A stretch of DNA of 64,000 nucleotides from Seriola aureovittata (GCF_021018895.1 NC_079384.1:12129640-12193639), one strand, 5' to 3'. Positions 12,879 to 27,089 are shown, numbered from the stretch's first letter. Translations and numbers: made by a program. The notes: generated by a model from the letters alone, not told the origin.

Positions 12879-15800
12879 TTTTGTGCCTTACTATACTATG
12901 ACGTTTTTATTCACATTTTTATGCCTTATGATACAAAGATGTTTTTTGACATTTTAATGCCTTAGTATACTATAACATTTTTACGACTTTTTATGTCTTA
13001 CTATACTATGACATTTATGCCTTACTATACTATGATGTTTTTACGACTTTTTATGCCTTACTATACTATGATGTTTTTTTGACGATTTATGCCTTACTAC
13101 ACTATGACATTTTATGCCTTACTATACCATGACTTATTATGCCTTACTATGCTATGATGTTTTTTTGACGATTTTATGCCTTACTATACTATGACGTTTT
13201 TTGACCTTTTATACCTTACTATACTATGACGTTTTATGCCTTAATATACTATGATGTTTTTATGACTTTTTATGCCTTACTATACTATGACTTTTTATGC
13301 CTTACTATACTATGATGTTTTTTTTGACATTTTATGCCTTACTATACTATGACGTTTTTTGGTATTTTATGCCTTACTAAAATATGAAGTTTTTTTTGTA
13401 TTTTTATGCCTTATTATACTATGACGTTTTTATTCACATTTTTATGCCGTATGATCCAAAGATGTTTTTTGACATTTTAATGCCTTAGTATATTATAACA
13501 ATTTTACGACTTTTTATGCCTTACTATACTATGACATTTTATGCCTTACTATACCATGACTTATTATGCCTTCCTATGCTATGTTGTTTTTTTGAAATTT
13601 TTATACCTTACTAAACTATGACGTTTTTATTCACATTTTTATGCCTTAGTATACTATGACTTTTTTTTTGACATTTCTATACCTTACTATACGATGATGT
13701 TCTTTTTAACATTTTATTGCCTTAGTATATTATGACGTTCTCTAACATTTTAATACCTAACTATACTATGACGTTTTTTGACATTTTTATGCCTTATGAT
13801 ATAATTACGTTTTTTGACATTGATATGCCTTACTATACTGTGACGTTTTCTACGACTTTTTATGCCTTACTATACCATGACATTTTTACGAAATGACATG
13901 CCTTATTATACTATGAGGTTTTAATGACGATTTATAACTTACTATACTATGAAGTTTTTTGAGGTTTTTATGCCTCACTATACTATGATGTTTTTTTGAC
14001 GTTTTATGCCTTACTATACTATAACGTTTTTTGACCTTTTATGCCTTACTATACTATGACGTTTTATGCCTTAATATACTATGATGTTTTTATGACTTTT
14101 TATGCCTTACTATACTATGACTTTTTATGCCTTACTATACTATGATGTTTTTTTTGACATTTTATGCCTTACTATACTATGACGTTTTTTTGAAAATATT
14201 ATTGCCTTACTATACTATGATGTTTTATGCCTTAATATACTATAACGTTTTTATGACATTTTATGCCTTACTATAATATGAAGTTTTTTGGTATTTTATG
14301 CCTTACTATACTATGAAGTTTTTTGATATTTTTATGCCTTACTATAATATGACATTTTTTGACCTTTTATGCCTTACTATACTATGACGTTTTATGCCTT
14401 AATATACTATGATGTTTTTATGACTTTTTTTTTTACATTTTTATGCCTTACTATACTATGACATTTTATGCCTTACTATTCTATGAAATTTTTTGACATT
14501 TTATGCCTTACTATACTGTGACTTTTTTTTTTTTACATTTCCATACCTTACTATACTATGACGTTTTTTTGAAAATTTTATTGCCTTAGTATATTATGAC
14601 GTGACTATACTATACTATACTACAATATTACTATAACTATACTATGAGGTTTAAATGACGATTTATAACTTACTATACTATAACATTTTATGCCTTATTA
14701 TACTATTAAGTTTTTTGACGTTTTTATGCCTCACTATACTATGATGTTTTGACGTTTTATGCCTTACTATACTATGACATTTTTTGACATTTTATGCCTT
14801 ATTATACTATGATGTTTTTTGACCATTTTATGCCTTATTATACTATGACGTTTTTATTCACATTTTTATGCCGTATGATCCAAAGATGTTTTTTGACATT
14901 TTAATGCCTTAGTATATTATAACAATTTTACGACTTTTTATGCCTTACTATACTATGACATTTTATGCCTTACTATACCATGACTTATTATGCCTTCCTA
15001 TGCTATGTTGTTTTTTTGAAATTTTTATACCTTACTAAACTATGACGTTTTTATTCACATTTTTATGCCTTAGTATACTATGACTTTTTTTTTGACATTT
15101 CTATACCTTACTATACGATGATGTTCTTTTTAACATTTTATTGCCTTAGTATATTATGACGTTCTCTAACATTTTAATACCTAACTATACTATGACGTTT
15201 TTTGACATTTTTATGCCTTATGATATAATTACGTTTTTTGACATTGATATGCCTTACTATACTGTGACGTTTTCTACGACTTTTTATGCCTTACTATACC
15301 ATGACATTTTTACGAAATGACATGCCTTATTATACTATGAGGTTTTAATGACGATTTATAACTTACTATACTATGAAGTTTTTTGAGGTTTTTATGCCTC
15401 ACTATACTATGATGTTTTTTGACGTTTTATGCCTTACTATACTATAACGTTTTTTGACCTTTTATACCTTACTATACTATGACGTTTTATGCCTTAATAT
15501 ACTATGATGTTTTTATGACTTTTTATGCCTTACTATACTATGACTTTTTATGCCTTACTATACTATGATGTTTTTTTTGACATTTTATGCCTTACTATAC
15601 TATGACGTTTTTTGACCTTTTATACCTTACTATACTATGATGTTTTATGCCTTAATATACTATAACGTTTTTATGACATTTTATGCCTTACTATAATATG
15701 AAGTTTTTTGGTATTTTATGCCTTACTATACTATGAAGTTTTTTGATATTTTTATGCCTTACTATAATATGACATTTTTTGACCTTTTATGCCTTACTAT

Positions 15801-16751
15801 ACTATGACGTTTTATGCCTTAATATACTATGATGTTTTTATGACTTTTTATGCCTTACTATACTATGACATTTTATGCCTTACTATTCTATGAAATTTTT
15901 TGACATTTTTATGCCTTACTATACTGTGACTTTTTTTTTTACATTTCCATACCTTACTATACTATGACGTTTTTTTGAAAATTTTATTGCCTTAGTATAT
16001 TATGACGTGACTATACTATACTATACTACAATATTACTATAACTATACTATGAGGTTTAAATGACGATTTATAACTTATCATACTATTAAGTTTTTTGAC
16101 GTTTTTATGCCTCACTATACTATGATGTTTTGACGTTTTATGCCTTACTATACTATGACATTTATGACATTTTATGCCTTATTATACTATGATGTTTTTG
16201 ACCATTTTATGCCTTACTATACTATGAAGTTTTAATTACTTTTTATGCCTTACTATACTATGACGTTTTTTGGCATTTTATGCCTTACTATACTATGATG
16301 TTTTTTTTGACATTTTATGCCTTACTATACTATGATGTTTTTTGACCTTTCATGCCTTACTATACTATGACGTTTTATGCCTTAATATACTATGATGTTT
16401 TTATGACTTTTTGTGCCTTACTATACTATGACTTTTTATGCCTTACTATACTGTGACTTTTTTTGACATTTCCATACCTTACTATACTATGACGTTTTTT
16501 TGAAAATATTATTGCCTTAGTATATTATGACGTGACTATACTATACTATACTACAATATTACTATAACTATACTATGAGGTTTAAATGACGATTTATAAC
16601 TTACTATACTATTAAGTTTTTTGACGTTTTTATGCCTTACTATACTATGAAGTTTTAATTACTTTTTATGCCTTACTATACTATGACATTTATGACATTT
16701 TATGCCTTATTATACTATGATGTTTTTGACGATTTTATGCCTTACTATACT

Positions 16752-18070
16752 ATTACGTTTTTATGACATTTTATGCCTTACTATACTATGATGTTTTTAT
16801 GACTTTTTATGCCTTACTATACTATGATGTTCTTATGACTTTTTATGCCTTACTATACTATGATGTTTTTTTTGACTTTTTATGCCTTACTATACTATGA
16901 CGTTTTTTGGTATTTTATGCCTTACTATAATATGAAGTTTTTTGGTATTTTATGCCCTAGTATACTATGAAGTTTTTTGATATTTTTATGCCTTACTATA
17001 ATATGACGTTTTTTGACCTTTTATGCCTTACTATACTATGATGTTTTTTTTTACTTTTTATGCCTTACTATACTATGACGTTTTTTTTTTACTTTTTATG
17101 CCTTACTATACTATGGAATTTTTTGGTATTTTATGCCTTACTATACTATGACGTTTTATGCCTTACTATACCATGACTTATTATGCCTTACTATGCTATG
17201 TTGTTGTTTTTTACTTTTTATGCCTTACTATACTATGACGTTTTTATTCACATTTTTATGCCTTAGTATACTATGACTTTTTTTTGACATTTCTATACCT
17301 TACTATACGATGATGTTCTTTTTAACATTTTATTGCCTTAGTATATTATGACGTTCTTTAACATTTTAATACCTTACTGTACTATGACTTTTTTTGACAT
17401 TTTTATGCCTTATGATATGACGTTTTTTGACATTCATATGCCTTACTATACTGTGACGTTTTTACGACTTTTTATGCCTTACTATACTATGACGTTTTTA
17501 AGACATTTCATGCCTTATTATACTATGAGGTTTTAATGACGATTTATAACTTACTATACTATGAAGTTTTTTGACGTTTTATGCCTTACTATACTATGAA
17601 GGTTTAATGACTTTTTATGCCTTACTATACTATGACATTTATACCTTACTATACAATTATGTTTTTACAACTTTTTATGCCTTACTATACTATGATGTTT
17701 TTTTTGACGTTTTATGCCTTACTATAATATGACGTTTTTTGACCTTTTATGCCTTACTATACTATGACGTTTCATGCCTTAATATACTATGATGCTTTTA
17801 TGACTTTTTATGCCTTACTATACTATGACATTTTATGCCTTACTATGCTATGACATTTTTTGACATTTTTATGCCTTACTATACTGTGACTTTTTTTTTT
17901 TACATTTCCATACCTTACTATACTATGAAGTTTTTTTGAAAATTTTATTGCCTTAGTATATTATGACGTTACTATACTATACTATACTACAATATTACTA
18001 TTACTATACTATGAGGTTTTAATGACGATTTATAACTTACTATACTATGAAGTTTTTTGACGTTTTATGC
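16752..18070 (+). repeat. higher-order repeat segment A, second copy
   Basis: Near-identical to 9380-10700, including rare variants such as 'actatggaattttttggt' and 'aatacctt actgtactatg'. Differences are small indels in T tracts. Confidence 0.8.
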
Positions 18071-20725
18071 CTCACTATACTATGATGTTTTTTTGACGAT
18101 TTTATGCCTTACTATACTATGACATTTTTATGACATTTTATGCCTTACTATTACTATACTATGATGTTTTTTTGACTTTTTATGCCTACTATACTATGAT
18201 GGTTTTTTTGACATTTTATGCCTTACTATAATATGACATTTTAATTACTTTTTATGCCTTACTATACTATGACATTTTTTGGTATTTTATGCCTTACTAT
18301 AATATGAAGTTTTTTTGTATTTTTATGCCTTATTATACTATGACGTTTTTATTCACATTTTTATGCCGTATGATCCAAAGATGTTTTTTGACATTTTAAT
18401 GCCTTAGTATATTATAACAATTTTACGACTTTTTATGCCTTACTATACTATGACATTTTATGCCTTACTATACCATGACTTATTATGCCTTCCTATGCTA
18501 TGTTGTTTTTTTGAAATTTTTATACCTTACTAAACTATGACGTTTTTATTCACATTTTTATGCCTTAGTATACTATGACTTTTTTTTGACATTTCTATAC
18601 CTTACTATACGATGATGTTCTTTTTAACATTTTATTGCCTTAGTATATTATGACGTTCTCTAACATTTTAATACCTAACTATACTATGACGTTTTTTGAC
18701 ATTTTTATGCCTTATTATACTATGACGTTTTTTGACATTGATATGCCTTACTATACTGTGACGTTTTCTACGACTTTTTATGCCTTACTATACCATGACA
18801 TTTTTACGAAATGACATGCCTTATTATACTATGAGGTTTTAATGACGATTTATAACTTACTATACTATGAAGTTTTTTGAGGTTTTTATGCCTCACTATA
18901 CTATGATGTTTTTTGACGTTTTATGCCTTACTATACTATGAAGGTTTAATGACTTTTCATGCCTTACTATACTATGACATTTATGCCTTACTATACATTG
19001 ATGTTTTTACGACTTTTTATGCCTTACTATACTATGACTTTTTATGCCTTATTATACTATGAGGTTTTAATGACGATTTATAACTTACTATACTATGAAG
19101 TTTTTTGAGGTTTTTATGCCTCACTATACTATGATGTTTTTTGACGTTTTATGCCTTACTATACTATAACGTTTTTATGACATTTTATGCCTTACTATAA
19201 TATGAAGTTTTTTGGTATTTTATGCCTACTATACTATGAAGTTTTTTGATATTTTATGCCTTACTATAATATGACATTTTTTGACCTTTTATGCCTTATT
19301 ATACTATGACGTTTTATGCCTTAATATACTATGATGTTTTTATGACTTTTTATGCCTTACTATACTATGACATTTTATGCCTTACTATTCTATGACATTT
19401 TTTGACATTGTTATGCCTTGCTATACTGTGACTTTTTTTTTTACATTTCCATGCCTTACTATACTATGACGTTTTTTTGAAAATTTTATTGCCTTAGTAT
19501 ATTATGACGTGATTATACTATACTATACTACAATATTACTATAACTATACTATGAGGTTTAAATGACGATTTATAACTTACTATACTATTAAGTTTTTTG
19601 ACGTTTTTATGCCTCACTATACTATGATGTTTTGACGTTTTATGCCTTACTATACTATGACATTTATGACATTTTATGCCTTATTATACTATGATGTTTT
19701 TGACGATTTTATGCCTTACTATACTATGAAGTTTTTTGGTATTTTATGCCTACTATACTATGAAGTTTTTTGATATTTTATGCCTTACTATAATATGACA
19801 TTTTTTGACCTTTTATGCCTTATTATACTATGACGTTTTATGCCTTAATATACTATGATGTTTTTATGACTTTTTATGCCTTACTATACTATGACATTTT
19901 ATGCCTTACTATTCTATGACATTTTTTGACATTGTTATGCCTTACTATACTGTGACTTTTTTTTTTACATTTCCATGCCTTACTATACTATGACGTTTTT
20001 TTGAAAATTTTATTGCCTTAGTATATTATGACGTGATTATACTATACTATACTACAATATTACTATAACTATACTATGAGGTTTAAATGACGATTTATAA
20101 CTTACTATACTATTAAGTTTTTTGACGTTTTTATGCCTCACTATACTATGATGTTTTGACGTTTTATGCCTTACTATACTATGACATTTATGACATTTTA
20201 TGCCTTATTATACTATGATGTTTTTGACGATTTTATGCCTTACTATACTATGAAGTTTTAATTACTTTTTATGCCTTACTATACTATGACGTTTTTTGGC
20301 ATTTTATGCCTTACTATACTATGATGTTTTTTTTGACATTTTATGCCTTACTATACTATGATGTTTTTTGACCTTTCATGCCTTACTATACTATGACGTT
20401 TTATGCCTTAATATACTATGATGTTTTTATGACTTTTTATGCCTTACTATACTATGACTTTTTATGCCTTACTATACTGTGACTTTTTTTGACATTTCCA
20501 TACCTTACTATACTATGACGTTTTTTTGAAAATATTATTGCCTTACTATACTACATTTTTTTGACATTTTTATGCTATGCTTTACTATGACTTTTTTTTT
20601 TTACATTTTTATGCCTTATGACACTATGAGGTTTTTTGACATTGTTATGCATTATAATACTTGGCTTTTTTCACATTTTTATGACCTACTATAATATAAA
20701 GGTTTTTTTTTACATTTTCTTTTAA

Positions 20726-20906
20726 GTATATTTTTTGGGCTTTTTATGCCTTTATTTGACAGTATAGTGGAGAGTGACAGGAAACAGGGAATGACATGCA
20801 GCCAAGGGCCGTTCAATGCGGGATTTGAACCGGGGCCAACTGCAGCAAGTACTGTAGCCTCTACACATGGGGCGCCTGCTTAGACCACTACGCCACACGA
20901 CACCCC
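20726..20906 (-). mobile_element. tRNA-derived SINE inside satellite (copy 2)
   Basis: Same element as at 12598, offset about 8.13 kb, with the same flanking monomers. A and B boxes are intact. Confidence 0.8.
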
Positions 20907-20937
20907 TTTTTTGACAATTTCATGCCTTATGATATAA

Positions 20938-21003
20938 TGGGTTTTCTCTGGCTACCTCCTGCAATCCAAAGATGCACACATTAGGTTAATTGACATTTGG
21001 CCA
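20938..21003 (+). repeat. SINE-like tail fragment in satellite (copy 4)
   Basis: Same arrangement as copy 3, following SINE copy 2. Confidence 0.8.
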
Positions 21004-23377
21004 TTTTGTGCCTTACTATACTATGACGTTTTTTCACATTTTTATGCCTTATGATACAAAGATGTTTTTTGACATTTTAATGCCTTAGTATACTATAACA
21101 TTTTTACGACTTTTTATGTCTTACTATACTATGACATTTATGCCTTACTATACTATGATGTTTTTACGACTTTTTATGCCTTACTATACTATGATGTTTT
21201 TTTGACGATTTATGCCTTACTACACTATGACATTTTATGCCTTACTATACCATGACTTATTATGCCTTACTATGCTATGATGTTTTTTTGACATTTTTAT
21301 GCCTTACTATACTATGACATTTTTTGACCTTTTATACCTTACTATACTATGACGTTTTATGCCTTAATATACTATGATGTTTTTATGACTTTTTATGCCT
21401 TACTATACTATGACTTTTTATGCCTTACTATACTATGATGTTTTTTTTGACATTTTATGCCTTACTATACTATGACGTTTTTTGACATTTTATGCCTTAC
21501 TATACTATGACTTTTTTTTTTACATTTTTATGCCTTACTATAACTATACTATGACGTTTTTATTCACATTTTTATGCCTTATGATACAAAGATGTTTTTT
21601 GACATTTTAATGCCTTAGTATACTATAACATTTTTACGACTTTTTATGCCTTACTATACTATGACATTTTATGCCTTACTATACCATGACTTATTATGCC
21701 TTACTATGCTATGATGTTTTTTGACATTTCTATACCTTACTATACTATGACGTTTTTATTCACATTTTTATGCCTTATTATACTATGACGTTTTATGCCT
21801 TACTATGCTATGATGTTTTTTTGACATTTCTATACCTTACTATACAATGATGTTCTTTTTAAAATTTTATTGCCTTAGTATATTATGACGTTCTTTAACA
21901 TTTTAATACCTTACTATACTATGACGTTTTTTGACATTTTATGCCTTACTATGCTATGATGTTTTTTTTGACATTGTTATGCCTTACTATACTGTGACGT
22001 TTTCTACGACTTTTTATGCCTTACTATACTATGACATTTTTACGAAATGACATGCCTTATTATACTATGAGGTTTTAATGACGATTTATAACTTACTATA
22101 CTATGAAGTTTTTTGAGGTTTTTATGCCTCACTATACTATGATGTTTTTTGACGTTTTATGCCTTACTATACTATGACGTTTTTTGACCTTTTATGCCTT
22201 ACTATACTATGACTTTTTATGCCTTATATACTATGATGTTTTTATGACTTTTTATGCCTTACTATACTATGACTTTTTATGCTTACTATACTATGACATT
22301 TTATGCCTTACTATTCTATGACATTTTTTTGACATTTTAATGCCTTACTATACTATGACGTTTTTTGACCTTTTATACCTTACTATACTATGACGTTTTA
22401 TGCCTTAATATACTATAACGTTTTTATGACATTTTATGCCTTACTATAATATGAAGTTTTTTGGTATTTTATGCCTTACTATACTATGAAGTTTTTTGAT
22501 ATTTTTATGCCTTACTATAATATGACATTTTTTTGACCTTTTATGCCTTACTATACTATGACGTTTTATGCCTTAATATACTATGATGTTTTTATGACTT
22601 TTTATGCCTTACTATACTATGACTTTTTATGCCTTACTATACTGTGACTTTTTTTTTTACATTTCCATACCTTACTATACTATGACGTTTTTTTGAAAAT
22701 TTTATTGCCTTAGTATATTATGACGTGACTATACTATACTATACTACAATATTACTATAACTATACTATGAGGTTTAAATGACGATTTATAACTTACTAT
22801 ACTATTAAGTTTTTTGACGTTTTTATGCCTCACTATACTATGATGTTTTGACGTTTTATGCCTTACTATACTATGACATTTATGACATTTTATGCCTTAT
22901 TATACTATGATGTTTTAATTACTTTTTATGCCTTACTATACTATGACGTTTTTTGGCATTTTATGCCTTACTATACTATGATGTTTTTTTTGACATTTTA
23001 TGCCTTACTATACTATGATGTTTTTTGACCTTTCATGCCTTACTATACTATGACGTTTTATGCCTTAATATACTATGATGTTTTTATGACTTTTTATGCC
23101 TTACTATACTATGACTTTTTATGCCTTACTATACTGTGACTTTTTTTGACATTTCCATACCTTACTATACTATGACGTTTTTTTGAAAATATTATTGCCT
23201 TACTATACTACATTTTTTTGACATTTTTATGCTATGCTTTACTATGACTTTTTTTTTTACATTTTTATGCCTTATGACACTATGAGGTTTTTTGACATTG
23301 TTATGCATTATAATACTTGGCTTTTTTCACATTTTTATGACCTACTATAATATAAAGGTTTTTTTTGACATTTTCTT

Positions 23378-23573
23378 TTAAGTATATTTTTTGGGCTTTT
23401 TATGCCTTTATTTGACAGTATAGTGGAGTGACATATAGAGTGACAGGAAACAGGGAATGACATGCACCAAGGGCCGTTCAATGCGGGATTTGAACCGGGG
23501 CCAACTGCAGCAAGTACTGTAGCCTCTACACATGGGGCGCCTGCTTAGACCACTACGCCACACGACACCCCTT
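23378..23573 (-). mobile_element. tRNA-derived SINE inside satellite (copy 3)
   Basis: As copies 1 and 2 but with a short insertion (gtgacatatagagtgac in place of gagagtgac) and a 2-nt loss in 'atgcaccaagg'. Both changes are shared with copy 4. Confidence 0.8.
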
Positions 23574-23603
23574 TTTTGACAATTTCATGCCTTATGATAT
23601 AAT

Positions 23604-23668
23604 GGGTTTTCTCTGGCTACCTCCTGCAATCCAAAGATGCACACATTAGGTTAATTGACATTTGGCCA
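23604..23668 (+). repeat. SINE-like tail fragment in satellite (copy 5)
   Basis: Follows SINE copy 3. Confidence 0.8.
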
Positions 23669-24289
23669 TTTTGTGCCTTACTATACTATTAAGTTTTTTG
23701 ACGTTTTATGCCTTACTATACTATTAAGTTTTTTGACGTTTTTATGACATTTTATGCCTTACTATACTATGACATTTTATGCCTTACTATATTATGACGT
23801 TTTATGCCTTAATATACTATGATGTTTTAATTACTTTTTATGCCTTACTATACTATGACGTTTTTTGGCATTTTATGCCTTACTATACTATGATGTTTTT
23901 TTTGACATTTTATGCCTTACTATACTATGATGTTTTTTGACCTTTCATGCCTTACTATACTATGACGTTTTATGCCTTAATATACTATGATGTTTTTATG
24001 ACTTTTTATGCCTTACTATACTATGACTTTTTATGCCTTACTATACTGTGACTTTTTTTGACATTTCCATACCTTACTATACTATGACGTTTTTTTGAAA
24101 ATATTATTGCCTTACTATACTACATTTTTTTGACATTTTTATGCTATGCTTTACTATGACTTTTTTTTTTACATTTTTATGCCTTATGACACTATGAGGT
24201 TTTTTGACATTGTTATGCATTATAATACTTGGCTTTTTTCACATTTTTATGACCTACTATAATATAAAGGTTTTTTTTGACATTTTCTT

Positions 24290-24485
24290 TTAAGTATATT
24301 TTTTGGGCTTTTTATGCCTTTATTTGACAGTATAGTGGAGTGACATATAGAGTGACAGGAAACAGGGAATGACATGCACCAAGGGCCGTTCAATGCGGGA
24401 TTTGAACCGGGGCCAACTGCAGCAAGTACTGTAGCCTCTACACATGGGGCGCCTGCTTAGACCACTACGCCACACGACACCCCTT
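24290..24485 (-). mobile_element. tRNA-derived SINE inside satellite (copy 4)
   Basis: Offset about 912 bp from copy 3 and sharing its private insertion and deletion, so copies 3 and 4 are the youngest duplication of the set. Confidence 0.8.
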
Positions 24486-24515
24486 TTTTGACAATTTCAT
24501 GCCTTATGATATAAT

Positions 24516-24580
24516 GGGTTTTCTCTGGCTACCTCCTGCAATCCAAAGATGCACACATTAGGTTAATTGACATTTGGCCA
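24516..24580 (+). repeat. SINE-like tail fragment in satellite (copy 6)
   Basis: Follows SINE copy 4. Confidence 0.8.
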
Positions 24581-26525
24581 TTTTGTGCCTTACTATACTA
24601 TGACGTTTTTATTCACATTTTTATGCTTTATGATACAAAGATGTTTTTTGACATTTTAATGCCTTAGTATACGATAACATTTTTACGACTTTTTATGTCT
24701 TACTATACTATGACATTTATGCCTTACTATACTATGATGTTTTTACGACTTTTTATGCCTTACTATACTATGATGTTTTTTTGACGCTTTATGCCTTACT
24801 ACACTATGACATTTTATGCCTTACTATACCATGACTTATTATGCCTTACTATGCTATGATGTTTTTTTGACGATTTATGCCTTACTACACTATGACATTT
24901 TATGCCTTACTATACCATGACTTATTATGCCTTACTATGCTATGTTGTTTTTTTTTAACTTTTTATGCCTTACTATACTATGGCGTTTTTATTCACATGT
25001 TTATGCCTTAGTATACTATGACTTTTTCTTTACATTTCTATACCTTACTATACAATGATGTTCTTTTTAAAATTTTATTGCCTTAGTATATTATGACGTT
25101 CTTTAACATTTTAATACCTTACTATACTATGACGTTTTTTGACATTGATATGCCTTACTATACTGTGACGTTTTTACGACTTTTTATGCCTTACTATACT
25201 ATGACGTTTTTACGACATTTCATGCGTTATTATACTATGAGGTTTTAATGACGATTTATAACTTACTATACTATGATGTTTTTTGACGTTTTTATGCCTC
25301 ACTATACTATGATGTTTTTTGACGTTTTATGCCTTACTATACTATGACATTTATGCCTTACTATACTATGATGTTTTTACGACTTTTTATGCCTTACTAT
25401 ACTATGATGTTTTTTTGACAATTTATGCCTGTCATGTTTTTACAACTTTTTATGCCTTACTATACTATGATGTTTTTTTGAAGATTTATGCCTTACTACA
25501 CTATGACGTTTTTATGACATTTTATGCCTTACTATACTATGATGTTTTTATGACTTTTGACTTTTTACTATACTATGACATTTATGCCTTACTATACTAT
25601 GATGTTTTTACAACTTTTTATGCCTTACTATACTATGATGTTTTTTTGACGATTTATGCCTTACTATACTATGACGTTTTTATGACATTTTATGCCTTAT
25701 TATACTATGATGTTTTTTTTTTACGATTTTATGCCTTACTATACTATGAAGTTTTAATTACTTTTTATGCCTTACTATACTATGACATTTTTTGGTATTT
25801 TATGCCTTACTATAATATGAAGTTTTTTGATATTTTTATGCCTTACTATACTATGACGTTTTTTGGTATTTTATGCCTTACTATAATATGAAGTTTTTTG
25901 ATATTTTTATGCCTTACTATACTATGACGTTTTTTGGCATTTTATGCCTTACTATACTATGATGTTTTTTTTGACATTTTATGCCTTACTATATTATGAC
26001 GTTTTATGCCTTAATATACTATGATGTTTTTATGACTTTTTATGCCTTACTATACTATGACATTTTATGCCTTACTATGCTATGACATTTTTGACATTTT
26101 TATGCCTTACTATACTGTGACTTTTTTTTTTACATTTCCATACCTTACTATACTATGACGTTTTTTTGAAAATTTTATTGCCTTAGTATATTATGTCGTT
26201 TTTTTAACATTTTTATGCCTTAGTATACTATGACGTTCTTTGATATTTGTATGCCTTATGATACAATGCTGTTTTGTGATATTGTTATGCCTTAGTATAC
26301 TATGATGTTTTTTAATATTTTCATGCCTTACTATACTATGACATTTTTTTGACATTTTTATGCCATGCTTTACTATGACTTTTTTTTTTTTACATTTTTA
26401 TGCCTTATGATACTATGAGGTTTTTTGACATTGTTATGCCTTATAATACTTGGCTTTTTTTCACATTTTTATGACCTACTATAATATAAAGTTTTTTTTG
26501 ACATTTTCATGCCTTATGATATAAT

Positions 26526-26590
26526 GGGTTTTCTCTGGCTGACTCCTGTAATCCAAAGATGCACACATTAGGTTAATTGAAATTTGGCCA
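26526..26590 (+). repeat. SINE-like tail fragment in satellite (copy 7)
   Basis: Last copy, without a tRNA-derived SINE beside it, about 170 bp before the satellite ends. More diverged ('gactcctgtaatccaaag'). Confidence 0.75.
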
Positions 26591-26757
26591 TTTTGTGCCT
26601 TACTATACGATGACGTTTTTTGACATTTTCAGGTGTTATTATACTATGCAGTTTTTGACATTTTTATGCCATACTATACTATGACATTTTTGGCATTTTT
26701 AAGCCTCACTATGCTATGATGTTATTTGACATTTTAATGTTCCCAGTACTATGATGT

Positions 26758-27089
26758 GTTTTTTTTTTAATTTTAACTAATTTTAACATTAACTAGCTAT
26801 TCAGAAACTTGTTCATCAATTGTCATTAGTTTGTAGCACTTGGTAGAAACCTTCTCTTCAGTGCTGTTTCTGTAGACTTCCACATATGTGTCAACATTGT
26901 TATTTAAAATTCATACAATCGCAGTAAATTGTCAGAGGTTTTACTGTTAGATCTCCCTCTCTGCTTTGCATCCAATGTTCTGTTTTAGTTACTAAACTTC
27001 TTGTCATGTGTGGCCTTCAAAACAGATTTCAGAACAGTTCGTATCTTCTTTTCTGGCCCTTATCTCAGCAGAGCGTCCTTCACAGGCCT
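26758..27089. other. star2 upstream region
   Basis: About 330 bp of ordinary, non-satellite sequence separates the last satellite monomer from the TATA-like box of the StAR-family gene. It is the only unique DNA available as proximal promoter. Confidence 0.6.
27011..27019 (-). promoter_or_regulatory. candidate NR5A (SF-1) site
   Basis: TGGCCTTCA; its complement TGAAGGCCA differs by one base from the SF-1 consensus TCAAGGCCA. It lies about 70 bp upstream of the TATA-like box, where StAR promoters usually carry SF-1 sites. Motif match only. Confidence 0.35.

Larger units (their letters stand above)
6602..26757 (+). repeat. 20-kb tandem satellite, ~36-bp monomer
   Basis: Several hundred head-to-tail copies of a monomer close to 36 bp, built of a fixed half 'atgccttactatactatga' and a variable T-rich half such as 'cgttttttgacattttt'. 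All copies have the same orientation, so the plus strand is T-rich throughout. Variation is mostly in the junction (gacg, gatg, gaag, gagg), T-tract length and the spacer word (gacatt, gacttt, gacgtt, gacctt, ggtatt, attcacat). Monomers at both edges are more diverged than those inside. A landmark variant with 'actatactatactacaat' appears near 8710, 10610, 11915, 14605, 16012, 16535, 17970, 19515, 20040 and 22732 and marks higher-order repeats. Long open frames inside (for example 25319-25891) arise only because 36 is a multiple of three. No gene is supported in the array. Confidence 0.95.

Noticed and set aside
25319..25891. 190-codon open frame on the plus strand
   Set aside because: It is the 36-bp satellite read in frame (MTFYALLYYDVF repeats); the same applies to open frames at 9317, 9977 and 17348.
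6602..26757. CRISPR-like array
   Set aside because: Regular repeats, but no unique spacers; monomers are contiguous and the genome is vertebrate.
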